57,167 nt of DNA from Actinomycetota bacterium (GCA_026392825.1 JAPLBF010000028.1:1-57167); one strand, 5' to 3'. Counted from the first letter of the stretch, positions 45,821-55,858 are shown. The notes: generated by a model from the sequence alone, not told the origin. Program-made: numbers and translations.

Positions 45821-46642
45821 ATGCGTAGCTCGATACCGACTCCGACTCTGTCGCAGATCGATATCGGTCCACTCACCTTTCATATCTATGCCCTTTGCAT
45901 TATTGCTGGAATTGCTATTGCCATCTGGTTGGGTGATAGAAGGCTACGCAGTTACGGAAATTCGACAGGCGTGGACTTAAGCGGAGTTGTCTCTGAAGTT
46001 GCTGTGATTGCAGTTCCGGCTGGAATCATCGGTGGGCGCCTCTATCACGTCGTCACAACACCAGAGTTATATTTTGGTAGCAATGGTGACCTCTTAACAA
46101 TTCTAAAAATCTGGCAAGGTGGATTGGGAATTTGGGGCGCGATAGCGCTCGGTGTATTGGGTGCGTTCATTAGCTACCGCCGTATTGCAAGAGGGAAGAC
46201 GCTGCCATCTTTCCGAGTCTTCTTAGATGCACTCGCCCCTGGACTTTTATTGGCGCAAGCAATCGGTCGGTTTGGAAATTGGTTTAACGCCGAATTATTT
46301 GGCAGACCGCTAGATACTTGGTGGGCGCTGGAAATCCCTTATAAATTTAGGCCCAGAGGTTATGGACTCTTTGAAACTTTTCATCCCACCTTTTTATACG
46401 AAGCGCTTTGGACAACCTTGCTCGCTGCTCTTCTAATTAAATTTGGCGGCAAGTTGAAAGGTGGGTCCACGTTCTATATCTACGTAGCTGGATATTCTCT
46501 CGCTCGCTTCTTTATCGAAGCGGTACGAATCGATTCCGCGCACGATTTATTAGGGCTGCGGATAAATCAATGGACTAGCATATTTGTATTCATTCTTGGG
46601 ATGGTTCTTATCTATAGAAATCAAGGCAAGAAGAAGGTCTGA
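45821..46642 (+). CDS. lgt: Prolipoprotein diacylglyceryl transferase
   Basis: This 273-residue membrane enzyme transfers diacylglycerol from phosphatidylglycerol to the lipobox cysteine. The signature GRFGNWFNAELFGRP (about residues 147-161) with its essential arginine, and HPTFLYEALW (about 189-198), are present. There are about seven membrane segments. It acts before LspA (29636) and would modify lipoproteins such as the binding protein at 55923. The trpA-lgt link is common in actinobacteria. Confidence 0.94.
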   Translation: MRSSIPTPTLSQIDIGPLTFHIYALCIIAGIAIAIWLGDRRLRSYGNSTGVDLSGVVSEVAVIAVPAGIIGGRLYHVVTTPELYFGSNGDLLTILKIWQGGLGIWGAIALGVLGAFISYRRIARGKTLPSFRVFLDALAPGLLLAQAIGRFGNWFNAELFGRPLDTWWALEIPYKFRPRGYGLFETFHPTFLYEALWTTLLAALLIKFGGKLKGGSTFYIYVAGYSLARFFIEAVRIDSAHDLLGLRINQWTSIFVFILGMVLIYRNQGKKKV

Positions 46643-46647
46643 AGTTC

Positions 46648-46672
46648 ACCTGAAATTTGACGGTGATCAGGT
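46648..46672 (+). repeat. Inverted repeat between lgt and the VIT-family gene
   Basis: ACCTGA (46648-46653) and TCAGGT (46667-46672) can pair around a 13-base loop just after the lgt stop. There is no T tract. The right arm touches the -10 box of the next gene, so a protein-binding dyad is as likely as an RNA hairpin. Confidence 0.3.
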
Positions 46673-46677
46673 AGGCT
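46672..46677 (+). promoter_or_regulatory. -10 box of the VIT-family gene, leaderless type
   Basis: TAGGCT is followed by GACTTT and the ATG at 46684, the same six-base spacing and the same hexamer as before trpB. No ribosome site is present. Confidence 0.5.
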
Positions 46678-46683
46678 GACTTT

Positions 46684-47406
46684 ATGGCCCTGGAAGATGT
46701 CTATCAGCGAAACCTTCATCACCGCACTCATCGTGCTGGTTGGTTGCGCGCCGCCGTTCTTGGTGCAAATGATGGCCTAGTCTCCACCGCCTCGCTGATG
46801 ATCGGTGTAACCGCAGCAAAAGCTGGTGGCGCAGATGCGCAAGGTTTTCTAATCACAGCAGGCGCCGCCGGAATTGTTGCCGGTGCGATGTCTATGGCAG
46901 TTGGTGAATACGTCTCTGTGCGCTCTCAGAACGATATTGAAGAATCCGATCGTTTACTTGAAATAGAGCACTTAGCAGTTGATCCAGATTCAGAGTTATT
47001 GGAGCTACAAGAAATTTACGTCAAGCGCGGCCTAGCTCCAGAATTAGCACTTGAAGTTGCTACGGCAATGCACGCGCGCGATCCGCTGGAAGCGCACCTA
47101 CGCGATGAACTGGGTCAGCATCCGCATACAAAAGCGCGTCCTGTGCAAGCAGCGATTGCATCTGCAGCAGCGTTTACATCTGGTGGTTTAATTCCATTTG
47201 CGGGGGCTTTTGCTCCAACTACCGGAACTGTGGCGCTGAGCATTGTCGGGTTCACGCTAGTTGGCTTGCTCATCACGGGAATTACAAGCGCGAAAATTGC
47301 GGGTTCAAAGATTTTCACCCCAACCCTTCGAGTAGTAATTGGTGGCTGTATCGGCATGGCGATCACTGCCGGCATTGGTCGACTTCTCCATGTGAGCGGG
47401 ATCTAA
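46684..47406 (+). CDS. VIT1/CCC1 family iron or manganese transporter-like protein
   Basis: This 240-residue membrane protein has five predicted membrane segments and the family opening RAAVLGANDGLVSTASLMIGV (about residues 21-41), continuing with GAMSMAVGEYVSVRSQNDIE (about 67-86) and an acidic metal-binding cytoplasmic region, then a C-terminal pair of helices. Relatives move Fe(II) or Mn(II) out of the cytosol. Substrate cannot be set from sequence. It appears to be a single-gene unit. Confidence 0.88.
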   Translation: MALEDVYQRNLHHRTHRAGWLRAAVLGANDGLVSTASLMIGVTAAKAGGADAQGFLITAGAAGIVAGAMSMAVGEYVSVRSQNDIEESDRLLEIEHLAVDPDSELLELQEIYVKRGLAPELALEVATAMHARDPLEAHLRDELGQHPHTKARPVQAAIASAAAFTSGGLIPFAGAFAPTTGTVALSIVGFTLVGLLITGITSAKIAGSKIFTPTLRVVIGGCIGMAITAGIGRLLHVSGI

Positions 47407-47500
47407 AGCCTCAATCTTTCTTGGGCGTGCCAATTTGCCCTAATCCTTGCTACCCTTTTGACACACCCGCGACTCCGTCGTCGGTGGTTTTCGGGCCAAT

Positions 47501-47533
47501 GTTGTCCCTCCAAAATTTGCAAGCGCGGACAAC
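47501..47533 (+). promoter_or_regulatory. Inverted repeat next to the gltB ribosome site
   Basis: GTTGTCC (47501-47507) and GGACAAC (47527-47533) are perfect seven-base arms around 19 bases, and the right arm ends directly at the AGGAG ribosome site of gltB. It could be an RNA stem controlling translation or a repressor site. A TTGACA hexamer at 47458-47463 may be the -35 element, but I cannot find a good -10 box. Confidence 0.4.
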
Positions 47534-47548
47534 AGGAGTGTGAATCAG

Positions 47549-50500
47549 ATGGCCCTTCCATCTAATTATCCAACACGTGTTGGTCTTTACGACCCATCCA
47601 ACGAGCATGATGCATGCGGCGTTGCAATGGTGGCCACGCTAAAAAAGATTGCAACACACGAAATTGTCGCGCAAGCACTAACTGCGTTAAGAAATTTGGA
47701 ACATCGTGGCGCTTCTGGTGCGGAACCAGATAGCGGTGATGGTGCCGGAATATTACTTCGCGTACCCGATGCTTTCTATCGCGCAGTGGTTGACTTTGAA
47801 CTTCCTCCTGCAGATTCATATGCAACGGGAATCGCATTTATCGCGCAAGGTTCAGAAGTCCGCAGCGAAATCGCAAAGATAGCCGAAGAAGAAGGTTTGA
47901 AGATTTTGGGTTGGCGCGAGCTGCCAATTAATGCAGCATCGCTTGGTAAAACCGCAGTATCGGTAATGCCAAAGTTCGAGCAGGTATTCATTTCTGGAAT
48001 GAAAAATGAATCAGGTCTTGCCCTCGATAGATTAGCTTTTTGTCTACGAAAGCGCGCCGAACACTCATTAGATCTTTACTTCCCGTCACTTTCATCACAA
48101 ACCATCGTGTACAAGGGAATGCTTACCACTGGACAGTTAGAAGAATTCTTCCCTGACTTAAGTGATCAGCGAGTTGTATCTCCACTTGCCCTTGTTCACT
48201 CTCGTTTTTCTACCAATACTTTTCCTTCTTGGCCTTTGGCTCACCCGTATCGCTTCATCGCCCACAACGGAGAAATTAATACCGTTAAAGGAAATCGCAA
48301 CTGGATGCGCGCCCGCGAATCATTGCTGGCAAGTGAGTTAATTCCTGGAGATTTAAATCGCCTTTTTCCTATTGTTGAAATGTCAGGCAGTGATTCAGCT
48401 TCCTTCGATGAAGTTTTGGAGTTGTTATACCTAGGTGGGCGCTCGTTGCCACACGCGGTATTGATGATGATTCCTGAAGCGTGGGAGAACCACGCAACCA
48501 TGTCGCAAAAGCGCCGTGATTTTTATGCCTTCCACGCATCTCTAATGGAGCCGTGGGACGGACCAGCGTGTGTCACATTTACCGACGGGCATCAAGTAGG
48601 TGCAGTTTTAGACCGTAACGGACTTCGACCATCTCGCTATTGGGTTACAGATGATGGGCTAGTAGTCCTGGCATCTGAAGTTGGAGTTTTGGATTTCCCA
48701 GCAGAAAAGATTGTTCGCAAGGGTCGTCTGCAACCAGGCAAGATGTTTTTAGTTGATATAGAAGCCGGTCGCATTATCGAAGATGATGAGATAAAAGATT
48801 CACTCGCTGATAGCGCTCCTTATGGGCAATGGCTTAACGAAGGAATGATGAAGTTAAGCGATCTCCCTTCACGCGAACATATCGTCTACCCGCACTCATC
48901 TGTCGTGCGGCGTCAGCGCGCATTTGGATACACCGAAGAAGAGATTCGCATCTTGCTTACTCCAATGGCTAAGAACGGAATGGAAGCCCTTGGTTCAATG
49001 GGAACCGATTCGCCAATTGCAGCTCTCTCGGAAAAGCCACGCCTGCTCTTTGATTATTTCTCACAGTTATTTGCCCAAGTCACAAATCCACCGCTAGATG
49101 CAATTCGCGAAGAGTTGGTAACTAGCTTGGGTGGTTCGATTGGTCCTGAACACAATCTCCTTGATCCTGGACCGGAATCTTGCCGACAAATTTCATTACC
49201 TTTCCCAGTTATCGATAACGATGAACTTGCGAAAATCATCCACGTCAACGCCGATGGCGACTACCCGGAGCTGGAAAGTTATGTAGTTCGTGGACTCTTC
49301 CCAGTAACTGGCGATGGCAACACGCTACATATCAGGCTAGAAGAAATTAAACGCGAAGTATCTGATGCAATCGCCGCAGGTGCGCACATTATTGTTCTAT
49401 CCGATCGCAATGGTGATGCCGAAGATACGCCGATACCTTCACTCTTACTCACCGCAGCGGTTCATCATCATTTAATCCGCGAAAAGGCTCGTACAAAGGT
49501 TGGGCTAGTTGTCGAAGCCGGAGATGTTCGCGAAGTTCACCACGTTGCACTCCTAATTGGTTATGGCGCAGCAGCCGTTAACCCATATTTAGCGATGGAA
49601 TCCGCAGAAGATCTAGTTCTGCAAGGCGTGATCACTGGTATCACTCCTGAGAAAGCGGTACGCAATGTGATCAAGAGTCTTGGTAAAGGCGTCTTGAAGG
49701 TAATGTCCAAGATGGGCATTTCGACAATCGCCTCTTACACCGGCGCCCAAGTCTTTGAAGCGATCGGTTTATCTCAAGAAGTTGTAGACGAATACTTTGC
49801 CGGAACAACTTCGCGCCTGGGTGGAATTAGTTTGGACGTTATCGCCGAAGAAACTATTGCGCGCCATCACATCGCATACCCAGTCGGGGGAGAGATTCCA
49901 GGCACCAAACGTTTACCAATCGGTGGTGAATATCAATGGCGTCGCGATGGTGAGCCACATTTATTTAACCCTGAAACTGTATTCACTTTGCAACATTCCA
50001 CGCGTTCCAAGCGCTATGACATCTTTAAGCGTTACACCAGCAAGGTGGATACTCAAAGCAAAGAGCTCATGACCCTGCGCGGACTCTTCACCTTTAAAGA
50101 AGGAGAGCGGCCTGCGATATCAATTGATGAAGTAGAGCCAATCTCAGAGATCGTAAAGCGTTTCTCAACTGGCGCGATGTCATACGGTTCAATTTCGCAG
50201 GAAGCGCATGAAACTTTAGCGATTGCGATGAACCGACTTGGTGGAAAGTCCAACACCGGTGAAGGCGGCGAAGACCCAACTCGTACTATTCCAATGGCAA
50301 ACGGAGATTCCAAGCGCAGCGCAATTAAACAAGTTGCGAGCGGCCGCTTTGGCGTGACGAGTGATTACCTAGTTAACGCTGATGATATTCAGATCAAAAT
50401 AGCGCAGGGTGCAAAGCCTGGTGAAGGTGGACAACTGCCTGGAAATAAGGTTTATCCATGGATCGCCAAAGTGCGTTACTCAACTCCTGGTGTTGGTTTA

Positions 50501-52066
50501 ATTTCACCGCCGCCGCATCACGATATCTATTCAATTGAAGATTTAGCGCAGTTAATTCACGATTTGAAGAACGCCAATAAGAATGCACGCATTCACGTCA
50601 AGTTAGTTGCCGAAGTCGGCGTCGGAACAGTTGCCGCTGGAGTATCTAAAGCCCATGCCGATGTTGTCCTAATCTCTGGCCACGATGGAGGCACAGGTGC
50701 TTCACCGCTTACCTCACTCAAGCACGCGGGAGCACCCTGGGAACTTGGTTTAGCAGAAACACAGCAGACACTTCTTCTTAACGGTCTGCGTGATCGCATA
50801 GTTGTTCAAGCAGATGGACAGTTAAAGACCGGTCGAGACGTTGTCATCGCTGCGCTCTTGGGAGCCGAAGAATACGGTTTTGCTACTGCGCCACTAGTTG
50901 TATCTGGTTGCGTAATGATGCGCGTCTGCCACTTAGATACTTGTCCGGTAGGAGTTGCTACACAGAACCCAGAGTTGCGTAAGCGTTTCACTGGAAAGCC
51001 AGAATTTGTGGAAACCTTCTTCGAGTACATTGCTGAAGAAGTTCGTGAAATCTTGGCAAAACTTGGTTTCCGAACTTTGCAAGAAGCAATCGGCCATGTT
51101 GAATATCTGGATACGCGCGATGCAGTAAATCACTGGAAGGCAAGTGGTCTTGATTTAGCGCCGCTGTTAGTTCGTCCTGATGTTGACTCACCACTTCATC
51201 GCACGACTGTGCAGGATCATGGACTGGCCGCCGCATTGGATAATCAGTTAATCACTCTTGCTGCAGCCGCACTCGATAAAAAAGAGTCGGTACGAATTGA
51301 TCTTCCGGTGCGCAACGTTAACCGCACCGTAGGAACAATGTTGGGCGCAGAAGTAACTCGTCGCTTTGGCGCAGAAGGCCTACCCGTTGGAACCATTGAT
51401 GTGACGTTACATGGTTCGGCAGGTCAATCACTCGGAGCGTTCTTGCCGCGCGGAATTGCCATTCGTCTTTATGGAGACAGCAATGACTATGTTGGCAAGG
51501 GAATTTCAGGCGGACGAGTAATCGTTAGACCAGATGAACGCGCCACCTTCGCATCTCACGAGAATGTAATCGCCGGCAACGTTATTGGTTATGGTGCAAC
51601 ATCCGGTGAAATCTTCATTCGCGGCTTAGTTGGCGAAAGATTCTGTGTGCGAAATTCGGGTGCAACTGCTGTGGTCGAAGGCGTTGGAGATCACGGGTGC
51701 GAATATATGACTGGTGGAACGGTGGTTATTTTGGGCCGTACTGGTCGCAACTTTGCCGCGGGAATGTCCGGCGGTCGTGCATTCGTACTTGATTTAAATC
51801 CAGCTCAGGTAAATACCGAAATGGTTGATATTTTGGCTGTTCCAGAGGATCAAAAAGATTTATTAAAATCTGTAATCTCATCCTTCCACGCTGAAACTGG
51901 TTCTGAAGTTGCTTCTGAATTACTGAAGGATTGGAGCGCTGCTGTAAATCGCATCTCATTGATAATGCCGCGTGATTATGCACGAGTCCTCGCCGCTATT
52001 GAGCGCGCTACAAAAGATGGTCTTCCAGTTGATCAATATGTAATGGAGGTAGCAGCAAATGGCTGA
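47549..52066 (+). CDS. gltB: Glutamate synthase large subunit
   Basis: This roughly 1505-residue enzyme makes two glutamates from glutamine and 2-oxoglutarate. Order of domains: N-terminal class II glutaminase with nucleophile Cys23 (HDACGV, exposed after removal of a short propeptide), central domain, FMN/synthase domain with the [3Fe-4S] cysteines in [12 protein letters not shown] (about 1121-1132), and a C-terminal glycine-rich beta-helix ([12 protein letters not shown]). ATG at 47549 has AGGAG ten bases upstream; a GTG at 47540 lies too close to it. It overlaps gltD by eight bases. Confidence 0.95.
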   Translation: MALPSNYPTRVGLYDPSNEHDACGVAMVATLKKIATHEIVAQALTALRNLEHRGASGAEPDSGDGAGILLRVPDAFYRAVVDFELPPADSYATGIAFIAQGSEVRSEIAKIAEEEGLKILGWRELPINAASLGKTAVSVMPKFEQVFISGMKNESGLALDRLAFCLRKRAEHSLDLYFPSLSSQTIVYKGMLTTGQLEEFFPDLSDQRVVSPLALVHSRFSTNTFPSWPLAHPYRFIAHNGEINTVKGNRNWMRARESLLASELIPGDLNRLFPIVEMSGSDSASFDEVLELLYLGGRSLPHAVLMMIPEAWENHATMSQKRRDFYAFHASLMEPWDGPACVTFTDGHQVGAVLDRNGLRPSRYWVTDDGLVVLASEVGVLDFPAEKIVRKGRLQPGKMFLVDIEAGRIIEDDEIKDSLADSAPYGQWLNEGMMKLSDLPSREHIVYPHSSVVRRQRAFGYTEEEIRILLTPMAKNGMEALGSMGTDSPIAALSEKPRLLFDYFSQLFAQVTNPPLDAIREELVTSLGGSIGPEHNLLDPGPESCRQISLPFPVIDNDELAKIIHVNADGDYPELESYVVRGLFPVTGDGNTLHIRLEEIKREVSDAIAAGAHIIVLSDRNGDAEDTPIPSLLLTAAVHHHLIREKARTKVGLVVEAGDVREVHHVALLIGYGAAAVNPYLAMESAEDLVLQGVITGITPEKAVRNVIKSLGKGVLKVMSKMGISTIASYTGAQVFEAIGLSQEVVDEYFAGTTSRLGGISLDVIAEETIARHHIAYPVGGEIPGTKRLPIGGEYQWRRDGEPHLFNPETVFTLQHSTRSKRYDIFKRYTSKVDTQSKELMTLRGLFTFKEGERPAISIDEVEPISEIVKRFSTGAMSYGSISQEAHETLAIAMNRLGGKSNTGEGGEDPTRTIPMANGDSKRSAIKQVASGRFGVTSDYLVNADDIQIKIAQGAKPGEGGQLPGNKVYPWIAKVRYSTPGVGLISPPPHHDIYSIEDLAQLIHDLKNANKNARIHVKLVAEVGVGTVAAGVSKAHADVVLISGHDGGTGASPLTSLKHAGAPWELGLAETQQTLLLNGLRDRIVVQADGQLKTGRDVVIAALLGAEEYGFATAPLVVSGCVMMRVCHLDTCPVGVATQNPELRKRFTGKPEFVETFFEYIAEEVREILAKLGFRTLQEAIGHVEYLDTRDAVNHWKASGLDLAPLLVRPDVDSPLHRTTVQDHGLAAALDNQLITLAAAALDKKESVRIDLPVRNVNRTVGTMLGAEVTRRFGAEGLPVGTIDVTLHGSAGQSLGAFLPRGIAIRLYGDSNDYVGKGISGGRVIVRPDERATFASHENVIAGNVIGYGATSGEIFIRGLVGERFCVRNSGATAVVEGVGDHGCEYMTGGTVVILGRTGRNFAAGMSGGRAFVLDLNPAQVNTEMVDILAVPEDQKDLLKSVISSFHAETGSEVASELLKDWSAAVNRISLIMPRDYARVLAAIERATKDGLPVDQYVMEVAANG

Positions 52067-53513
52067 TCCAAAGGGTTTTTTAAATACGCCGCGTGAAATG
52101 CCAAAGCGCCGTCCGGTTGATGTGCGAATCAAGGATTGGCATGAGGTTTATGAAACACAGAGTATGGAACACCTACAGAAGCAAGCGGGACGCTGTATGG
52201 ATTGCGGAATTCCGTTCTGTCACCAAGGGTGCCCACTCGGTAATTTAATTCCAGAGTGGAATGACTTGATCTGGCGTGGCGATAAAGAAGAAGCGATCGC
52301 GCGATTGCATGCGACAAATAACTTTCCAGAATTCACAGGACGTTTATGTCCAGCTCCCTGCGAAACCGCCTGCGTGGTTGGAATCAACGCTGATGCAGTG
52401 ACAATCAAGCAGGTAGAACTACGAACAATTGAAGAAGCTTTTAGCGCGGGAAATGTGAAGCCGACTCCACCTGATCGCTTAACCGGCAAGACCGTTGCAG
52501 TAATTGGATCGGGCCCTGCTGGTTTGGCCGCCGCACAACAATTAACTCGTGCAGGACACACTGTCGCGGTTTATGAGCGCGCGGATAAAATTGGTGGATT
52601 GCTTCGATATGGAATCCCAGAATTTAAAATGGAGAAGAGCGTCCTTGATCGCCGTCTTACTCAGATGGAGAAAGAAGGAACTCGTTTCCGACCTGGCGTT
52701 AATGTTGGCGTTGAGTTAACTGGCGCAGATTTGCGTAGAAAATACGATGCAATCGTGATCGCAGTAGGTGCTACGCAGTGGCGTGATCTTCCAATTAAGG
52801 GGCGCGAGAACAAGGGCGTTTACCAAGCAATGGAATTTCTGCCTTGGGGCAATAAGCAAGCACTTGGTGAAGTGGTAAATCCAGATATCAACGTCGCTGG
52901 AAAACACGTTGTCATCCTCGGCGGGGGAGATACCGGTGCAGATTGTCTGGGTACATCTATTCGTCAGGGAGCTGCCAGCGTTACTCAACTAGAAATTATG
53001 CCTCGTCCTACGGAAGAGCGTCCGAGCGGACAACCTTGGCCAACTTATCCAATGATCTATCGCGTCTCATCTGCGCACGAAGAATTAGACAATCGTGTAT
53101 TTGCGGTAAGCACTGAAGAGTTTATTGGTGATGGCCAAGGAAATCTAAAAGCTTTAAAGATCGTGGAAACTGAATTTGTTAATGGAAAATTCGAACCAGT
53201 TCCTGGCACCGAGAAAGAGATACCAGCAGACTTTGTTTTCTTGGCAATGGGCTTTACTGGACCTGAAAAATCGGAGATTTTGGCCCAACTTGAGGTCGAG
53301 CTCGATGATCGTGGCAACATCAAACGCGATGAAAATTATCAGAGTACCGTTGAAGGAATATTTGTCGCAGGAGATGCCGGACGCGGTCAATCACTAATTG
53401 TTTGGGCAATTGCCGAAGGTCGCAGTGCAGCGGCCGGTGTAGATAAATACCTCGAAGGTGAAACCCAGTTACCAGCACCTATTGAGCCAACTGAACGTTC
53501 GTTAATGGTTTAA
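52059..53513 (+). CDS. gltD: Glutamate synthase small subunit
   Basis: This 484-residue flavoprotein delivers electrons from NAD(P)H to GltB. Iron-sulfur cysteines are in [17 protein letters not shown] (about residues 47-63) and [12 protein letters not shown] (about 97-108). The FAD site is [15 protein letters not shown] (about 148-162) and the pyridine nucleotide site is [14 protein letters not shown] (about 286-299). Start within the gltB end gives coupled translation. A seven-base hairpin includes its stop codon. Confidence 0.95.
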   Translation: MADPKGFLNTPREMPKRRPVDVRIKDWHEVYETQSMEHLQKQAGRCMDCGIPFCHQGCPLGNLIPEWNDLIWRGDKEEAIARLHATNNFPEFTGRLCPAPCETACVVGINADAVTIKQVELRTIEEAFSAGNVKPTPPDRLTGKTVAVIGSGPAGLAAAQQLTRAGHTVAVYERADKIGGLLRYGIPEFKMEKSVLDRRLTQMEKEGTRFRPGVNVGVELTGADLRRKYDAIVIAVGATQWRDLPIKGRENKGVYQAMEFLPWGNKQALGEVVNPDINVAGKHVVILGGGDTGADCLGTSIRQGAASVTQLEIMPRPTEERPSGQPWPTYPMIYRVSSAHEELDNRVFAVSTEEFIGDGQGNLKALKIVETEFVNGKFEPVPGTEKEIPADFVFLAMGFTGPEKSEILAQLEVELDDRGNIKRDENYQSTVEGIFVAGDAGRGQSLIVWAIAEGRSAAAGVDKYLEGETQLPAPIEPTERSLMV

Positions 53514-53530
53514 GTGGTTAATCCCACTTA
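53511..53530 (+). terminator. Hairpin at the gltD stop codon
   Basis: TAAGTGG and CCACTTA pair around a six-base loop; the first three bases are the gltD stop. There is only a weak A/T-rich tail (AAATTAACTT), so it may be a weak terminator or an mRNA 3' end stabiliser. Confidence 0.4.
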
Positions 53531-53580
53531 AATTAACTTCCTGTTCTCCAACAAACCAACCAGTTACGAAATTGATTAGA

Positions 53581-53586
53581 TAAGGT
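53581..53586 (+). promoter_or_regulatory. -10 box of pyk, leaderless type
   Basis: TAAGGT is followed by AGCCAC and the pyk ATG at 53593, again a six-base gap with no ribosome site. I find no good -35 element. Confidence 0.5.
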
Positions 53587-53592
53587 AGCCAC

Positions 53593-55032
53593 ATGCGTCG
53601 CGCGAAAATTGTCTGCACAATGGGTCCAGCGGTTGAATCTGCCGAAAAAGTTCGTGAATTAATTGATGCTGGAATGAATATGGCGCGCCTTAATCTCTCC
53701 CACGGTGGCTACCCAGAACATCAAGCCCGCTTAGATCAAGTTCGTCTAGCTTCGAAAGAGGCTGGCGTTCCTGTCGCAATTTTGGTTGACCTGCAAGGCC
53801 CCAAGATTCGCCTAGCGCGCTTCAAGGCAGGCCCACACGATTTGGCGTGTGGAGATATTTTTACAATTACAACAGATGAAATTGAAGGCACCAAAGATCG
53901 CGTTGGTACTACATACAAGGGTTTACCTGGAGACTGCAAAACTGGGGACCGTATTTTGATCGATGATGGAAAAGTCACCATCGAAGTAATTGAAGTTAAA
54001 GGTAATGATGTAATTACCAAAGTAATCGAACCTGGTGCGGTCAGCAACAATAAAGGAATTAACCTGCCTGGTGTTGCAGTTTCTGTACCTGCGCTATCTG
54101 AAAAAGATATGGATGATCTGCGCTGGGGTTTGAAAGCTGGCGCTGATTTCATTGCGCTCTCATTTGTCCGTAGCGCTGATGACATTGTGGACGTACACCG
54201 CATAATGGATGAAGTTGGAATCAGTATTCCGGTAATCGCAAAAATTGAAAAGCCACAGGCCGTTGCAAATTTGCAAGAGATCGTCAATGCCTTTGATGGC
54301 ATTATGGTCGCGCGTGGAGACTTGGGAGTGGAACTTCCAATCGAAGAGGTGCCGCTGGTACAGAAACATTGCATCCAGTTGGCTCGCGAAGCCGCTAAGC
54401 CAGTAATAGTTGCGACCCAGATGCTTGACTCGATGATTACAAATTCACGCCCAACTCGCGCAGAAGCGACAGATTGCGCGAATGCCGTTCTAGATGGTGC
54501 GGATGCGCTGATGTTGTCGGGTGAAACTTCCGTTGGGGCGTTTGCAATTGAAGCTGTCCAAACAATGGCTCGCATAATTACCCATACCGAACAAGGCGGA
54601 ATGGACATGATCCGCCCAATGAAATCAACACCAAAAACAAAAGGTGGTGCGATCACCAAGGCGGCAGCTGAAGTTGGTGCAATTGTGGGCGCTAAATACT
54701 TAGTTACCTTTACTCAATCTGGTGACTCCGCGCGACGTACCGCGCGCTTGCGATCACCTATTCCAATTCTGGCATTTACTCCTGAAGTTGGAACCTACAA
54801 TCGCATGGCCCTTGATTGGGGAGTTGAACCAGAGTTAACGGCGATGGTGAAGCACACCGATGAAATGGTTAAGCAGGTAGATACTTTTCTGCTGCAATCG
54901 AAGCGCTGTAAAGAAGGCGAGTTGGTTGTAATTGTCGCTGGATCGCCTCCAGGAATTCCAGGCTCAACCAATGCAATGCGTGTTCACCGCGTGGGCGATG
55001 CCGTGGGTGGCGCCGCTCCTGCTTACCGTTAA
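53593..55032 (+). CDS. pyk: Pyruvate kinase
   Basis: This 479-residue glycolytic enzyme transfers phosphate from phosphoenolpyruvate to ADP. The sequence opens MRRAKIVCTMGPAVESAEKV; the PEP and metal site is in IPVIAKIEKPQAVANL (about residues 213-228) and ARGDLGVELP, and ATQMLDSMITNSRPTRAE (about 275-292) is the family active-site segment. The C-terminal allosteric domain is present. It follows the gltBD operon after 79 bases and precedes a tRNA gene. Confidence 0.96.
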   Translation: MRRAKIVCTMGPAVESAEKVRELIDAGMNMARLNLSHGGYPEHQARLDQVRLASKEAGVPVAILVDLQGPKIRLARFKAGPHDLACGDIFTITTDEIEGTKDRVGTTYKGLPGDCKTGDRILIDDGKVTIEVIEVKGNDVITKVIEPGAVSNNKGINLPGVAVSVPALSEKDMDDLRWGLKAGADFIALSFVRSADDIVDVHRIMDEVGISIPVIAKIEKPQAVANLQEIVNAFDGIMVARGDLGVELPIEEVPLVQKHCIQLAREAAKPVIVATQMLDSMITNSRPTRAEATDCANAVLDGADALMLSGETSVGAFAIEAVQTMARIITHTEQGGMDMIRPMKSTPKTKGGAITKAAAEVGAIVGAKYLVTFTQSGDSARRTARLRSPIPILAFTPEVGTYNRMALDWGVEPELTAMVKHTDEMVKQVDTFLLQSKRCKEGELVVIVAGSPPGIPGSTNAMRVHRVGDAVGGAAPAYR

Positions 55033-55047
55033 GATTTGGCAATAACG

Positions 55048-55120
55048 GCCTCGGTACTCCAACGGTAGAGAGGGCAGTCTCAAACACTGCATAGTGTCGG
55101 TTCGAATCCGACTCGAGGCA
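55048..55120 (+). tRNA. tRNA-Leu (anticodon CAA) with a short variable loop
   Basis: A complete cloverleaf can be drawn. The acceptor stem is GCCTCGG / TCGAGGC with discriminator A and no encoded CCA. The D arm is CTC / GAG around a ten-base loop. The anticodon stem is GCAGT / ACTGC around CTCAAAC, anticodon CAA at 55081-55083. The T arm is GTCGG / CCGAC with loop TTCGAAT. The loop CTCAAAC, discriminator A and the leucine-like D loop indicate tRNA-Leu reading UUG. The variable region is only ATAGT (55091-55095), whereas bacterial tRNA-Leu normally has a long extra arm. Confidence 0.82.
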
Positions 55121-55148
55121 CATGACTATAAAGACGCGGATGTGAAGC

Positions 55149-55757
55149 GTGGATAACGCAGGAAAGCCTTCATCAACTCGCATACGAATTCTCGTTGCTG
55201 AAGATGAAACGCTGATCCGTATGGATCTAGTTGAGATGTTGGGTGAAGCCGGCTATGACGTTGTAGCCGAAGCAGCTGATGGCGCGCAAGCAATTGAGTT
55301 AGCGCAAATACACAAGCCGGACCTTGCAATACTTGATGTAAAGATGCCAGTACTTGATGGAATATCTGCTGCAGAGAAGATTATTGCGATAGCACCCGTT
55401 TTAATGTTGACCGCGTTTTCACAACGCGAACTTGTTGAACGTGCTCGCGATGCTGGCGTAATGGCATATGTCGTTAAGCCATTTTCAATTGGAGATCTAG
55501 TTCCGGCAATTGAGATTGCCATAAGTAGGCATTTACAGATGCGCTCTCTCGCAGATGAAGTCGCCGATCTGCATGAGCGATTAGAGACTCGCAAAATTAT
55601 TGACAAAGCAAAAGGCATTTTGATGTCTGCTCTTAATTTGAGTGAGCCGCAAGCATTTTCGTGGATTCAAAAGGCGGCCATGGATAGAAGACTTACAATG
55701 AAAGAAGTGGCCATGGCGGTAATCGACCCGAAGCAGGCCGAGCACTTCCCTTCTTAG
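55149..55757 (+). CDS. ANTAR-domain response regulator (PdtaR-like)
   Basis: This 202-residue regulator has a receiver domain (about residues 12-125) with acidic pair Asp19/Glu20 and phospho-acceptor Asp63 in LAILDVKMPVLDG, and a C-terminal ANTAR RNA-binding domain (about 140-195), seen in RKIIDKAKGILMSALNLSEP. ANTAR proteins bind paired hairpins in nascent RNA and prevent termination when phosphorylated. In mycobacteria the orthologue PdtaR is driven by kinase PdtaS, not encoded here. The start is a GTG at 55149, shortly after the tRNA. Confidence 0.9.
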   Translation: MDNAGKPSSTRIRILVAEDETLIRMDLVEMLGEAGYDVVAEAADGAQAIELAQIHKPDLAILDVKMPVLDGISAAEKIIAIAPVLMLTAFSQRELVERARDAGVMAYVVKPFSIGDLVPAIEIAISRHLQMRSLADEVADLHERLETRKIIDKAKGILMSALNLSEPQAFSWIQKAAMDRRLTMKEVAMAVIDPKQAEHFPS

Positions 55758-55763
55758 TCTCAC

Positions 55764-55777
55764 CGCTATTGATAGCG
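55764..55777 (+). terminator. Weak terminator-like hairpin after the ANTAR gene
   Basis: CGCTA and TAGCG form a perfect stem around TTGA, flanked by partially pairing CTC and GAG and followed by ATTTTC. It is a plausible but weak terminator. Confidence 0.45.
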
Positions 55778-55829
55778 AGATTTTCTGGAATTTACCTGGA
55801 ACATGCCCATTATCGGCTCTAATTACGTA

Positions 55830-55858
55830 TTTACCGATCGGTAATCGCTAGGTACACT
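55830..55858 (+). promoter_or_regulatory. Promoter of the binding-protein gene
   Basis: TTTACC (55830-55835) and TACACT (55853-55858) are 17 bases apart. It gives a leader of about 60 bases before an AAAGGAG ribosome site. The palindrome at 55831-55844 overlaps its -35 box and spacer. Confidence 0.55.
55831..55844 (+). promoter_or_regulatory. Palindromic operator candidate
   Basis: TTACCGATCGGTAA is a perfect 14-base palindrome overlapping the -35 element and spacer of the promoter of the amino acid binding-protein gene. Perfect dyads of this type are usual for TetR-family and similar dimeric repressors. The regulator is not evident in the window. Confidence 0.6.

Noticed and set aside
53736-54659. 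Minus-strand open frame of 307 residues
   Set aside because: It lies fully inside pyruvate kinase, which has all family motifs; the complement has low-complexity serine/threonine composition.
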